In this document: positions 5,020 through 5,926 of the stretch, piece after piece
Position numbering within the stretch: the first letter of the stretch is position 1
Layout of the letters: every line of letters starts with the position of its first letter
Assembly: GCA_031286005.1 (NCBI GenBank)
Contig: JAITVC010000237.1
Location: 1-5,926, forward strand
Direction: 5' to 3'
DNA from: Bacteroidales bacterium
GTDB taxonomy: Bacteria > Bacteroidota > Bacteroidia > Bacteroidales > P3
Length of the DNA stretch: 5,926 bases
Translations under genes and position numbers: made by a program
The notes under the pieces: model-generated
Told to the model about the DNA's origin: nothing
The model's input: only the letters and a program-made list of their open reading frames with translations
Database searches by the model: none

Positions 5020-5926
5020 ACCTTTTCTTTAAAATAATCCCCTCGATATTCAAAATTCTTAAACATATCATAACTTGATGCAGCTGGCGACAATAGACAA
5101 ATGTGATTTTTTGGGGTAACTTTGAACGCTATATCAACAATTTCATCGTAATTTTGGGCATCATAGAAATTCATTCCTCCCCTATCCTCTTGCAACCGTT
5201 CTATAAGCAGCCTTTTCATACGCCTGCCCGCTTCGCCAATGAAAATAATGCTTGGTATCGGATTATTAATTAAAAATTCAAGCAAGGGCAAATAGTCAAT
5301 TCCTCTATCAAATCCGCCAAGGATAAGCGTTTGCACATGTTCAAGCGCTTTTATCGCAGCGATAGTTGCTTCGGGAATGGTCGAAATGCTATCGTTATAA
5401 AATATAATATCGTGAACTGTGCCAACGTATTCCAAACGATGCGGAAGCCCTTTAAAATCGGCAATCCCATTGCGAATGAGCGTATCGTCTACGCCGCAGA
5501 TTTTGCACACATTGATGGCGGCCATAATGTTAAGTAGATTATGTTCGCCTTTCAAATAGCGAGGTGTGGAGCAATCGTAAATTTTCTCACTGTTGAAATA
5601 AATCCAATTCTCGTGGATATAACAACCTTGTTTTTGAGGGGTTAAAGCGCTAAACGTATAGATTTCACGATGGATTTCGGCATTATTCCAACACTTGTTT
5701 AAGAGTGCATGATCGGCATTATATATAAAATAATCATCCTCGTTTTGATGGCTTGTAATGTTCCATTTGCTTTGCTGATAATCTTCGTAAGTGTTGTAGT
5801 GGTCTAAATGTTCTTGATAGATATTCAGCAATACCGCAATATGCGGAGACACGTGAATGTATTGCAATTGATGCGACGAAAGTTCGCAGACAATCTTCGT
5901 ATCTTTGTCGATTTTATTGTACAAAT
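5007..5926 (-). CDS. murD: MurD-family UDP-MurNAc-L-Ala glutamate ligase, C-terminal two thirds (5' end outside window)
   Basis: MurD adds D-glutamate to UDP-MurNAc-L-Ala using ATP, an early cytosolic step of peptidoglycan synthesis. The visible 305 residues lack about the first 140-150 (UMP-binding domain and P-loop) of a normal protein of about 440. The first visible full codon, TTG at 5924, is internal, not a start. Counting from it, motifs are: ELSSHQL (14-20); LLNIYQEHLDHY (32-43); K53, matching the carbamylated lysine; GEHNLLNIMAA (126-136); GLPHRLE (159-165); NDSISTIPEATIAA (177-190); LGGFDRGID (202-210); and LLSPAASSYDMFKNFEYRGD (277-296). The order and spacing fit MurD better than MurC, MurE or MurF. 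The usual NDSKAT motif reads NDSIST, so the position of E. coli K319 is Ile, while the Thr, Ser and Phe that line the glutamate pocket are kept. No other cell-division or murein genes are visible, so it could be a second, variant paralogue. trmH overlaps its end. Confidence 0.88.
   Translation of the reverse strand, partial: LYNKIDKDTKIVCELSSHQLQYIHVSPHIAVLLNIYQEHLDHYNTYEDYQQSKWNITSHQNEDDYFIYNADHALLNKCWNNAEIHREIYTFSALTPQKQGCYIHENWIYFNSEKIYDCSTPRYLKGEHNLLNIMAAINVCKICGVDDTLIRNGIADFKGLPHRLEYVGTVHDIIFYNDSISTIPEATIAAIKALEHVQTLILGGFDRGIDYLPLLEFLINNPIPSIIFIGEAGRRMKRLLIERLQEDRGGMNFYDAQNYDEIVDIAFKVTPKNHICLLSPAASSYDMFKNFEYRGDYFKEKVCTH

Noticed and set aside
4814..5071. Additional minus-strand open frame across the murD-trmH junction
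   Set aside because: It overlaps two well-supported genes in another frame and shows no recognisable protein features.
5331..5537. Plus-strand open frame opposite murD
   Set aside because: It lies wholly opposite conserved MurD motifs and has no promoter or family signature.
5922..5924. TTG as a start of the murD fragment
   Set aside because: The conserved N-terminal domain and P-loop of MurD must lie further upstream, outside the window, so this is an internal Leu codon.

Overview
This window looks like the chromosome of a member of Bacteroidota, most likely order Bacteroidales. The evidence is: promoters of the TAnnTTTG type with an upstream TTG 19-20 bp away, in front of rpsA and hup, with a -7 box also in front of the TPR gene; no Shine-Dalgarno sequences in front of start codons; AT-rich intergenic DNA; and protein versions that look Bacteroidetes-like (S1, HU, Fmt, and a single-TM TPR protein next to ribH). 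Species cannot be named from this alone. All genes are core housekeeping genes, and no phage, transposase, CRISPR or defence gene is visible.

Layout. Positions 1-920 (minus strand) hold the first 306 codons of rpsA (ribosomal protein S1), which runs off the left edge. It has a consensus promoter and a leader of about 88 nt with a hairpin close to the start codon. Positions 921-1607 are a long intergenic region. Beyond the rpsA promoter it holds a palindromic dispersed repeat, 11-bp and 12/21-bp short repeats, a second consensus promoter pointing at rpsA, and the -7 box of the next gene. Positions 1608-2777 (plus strand) carry a membrane-anchored TPR protein and ribH, six bases apart, evidently one operon. 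Positions 2778-2905 hold a strong hairpin and a second, inverted copy of the palindromic repeat. fmt follows (GTG start, 2906-3871), then hup (4025-4297) with its own promoter. A bidirectional terminator between hup and the convergent trmH serves both genes. On the minus strand, murD (5' part outside the window) overlaps the start of a trmH/SpoU-family RNA methyltransferase by 13 bp.

Function. Four of the genes serve translation: S1 (mRNA binding on the ribosome), Fmt (initiator tRNA formylation), TrmH family (tRNA 2'-O-methylation) and, loosely, ribH (flavin cofactor supply). HU organises DNA, MurD builds peptidoglycan precursors, and the TPR protein probably works at the membrane.

The most interesting material is not in the genes. 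It is the pair of inverted intergenic repeats whose hairpin stems differ by a compensating base pair, the repeat-rich region with an orphan promoter upstream of rpsA, the hairpin in the rpsA leader, and a MurD that has NDSIST where the usual motif is NDSKAT. No convincing new multi-gene system is present.
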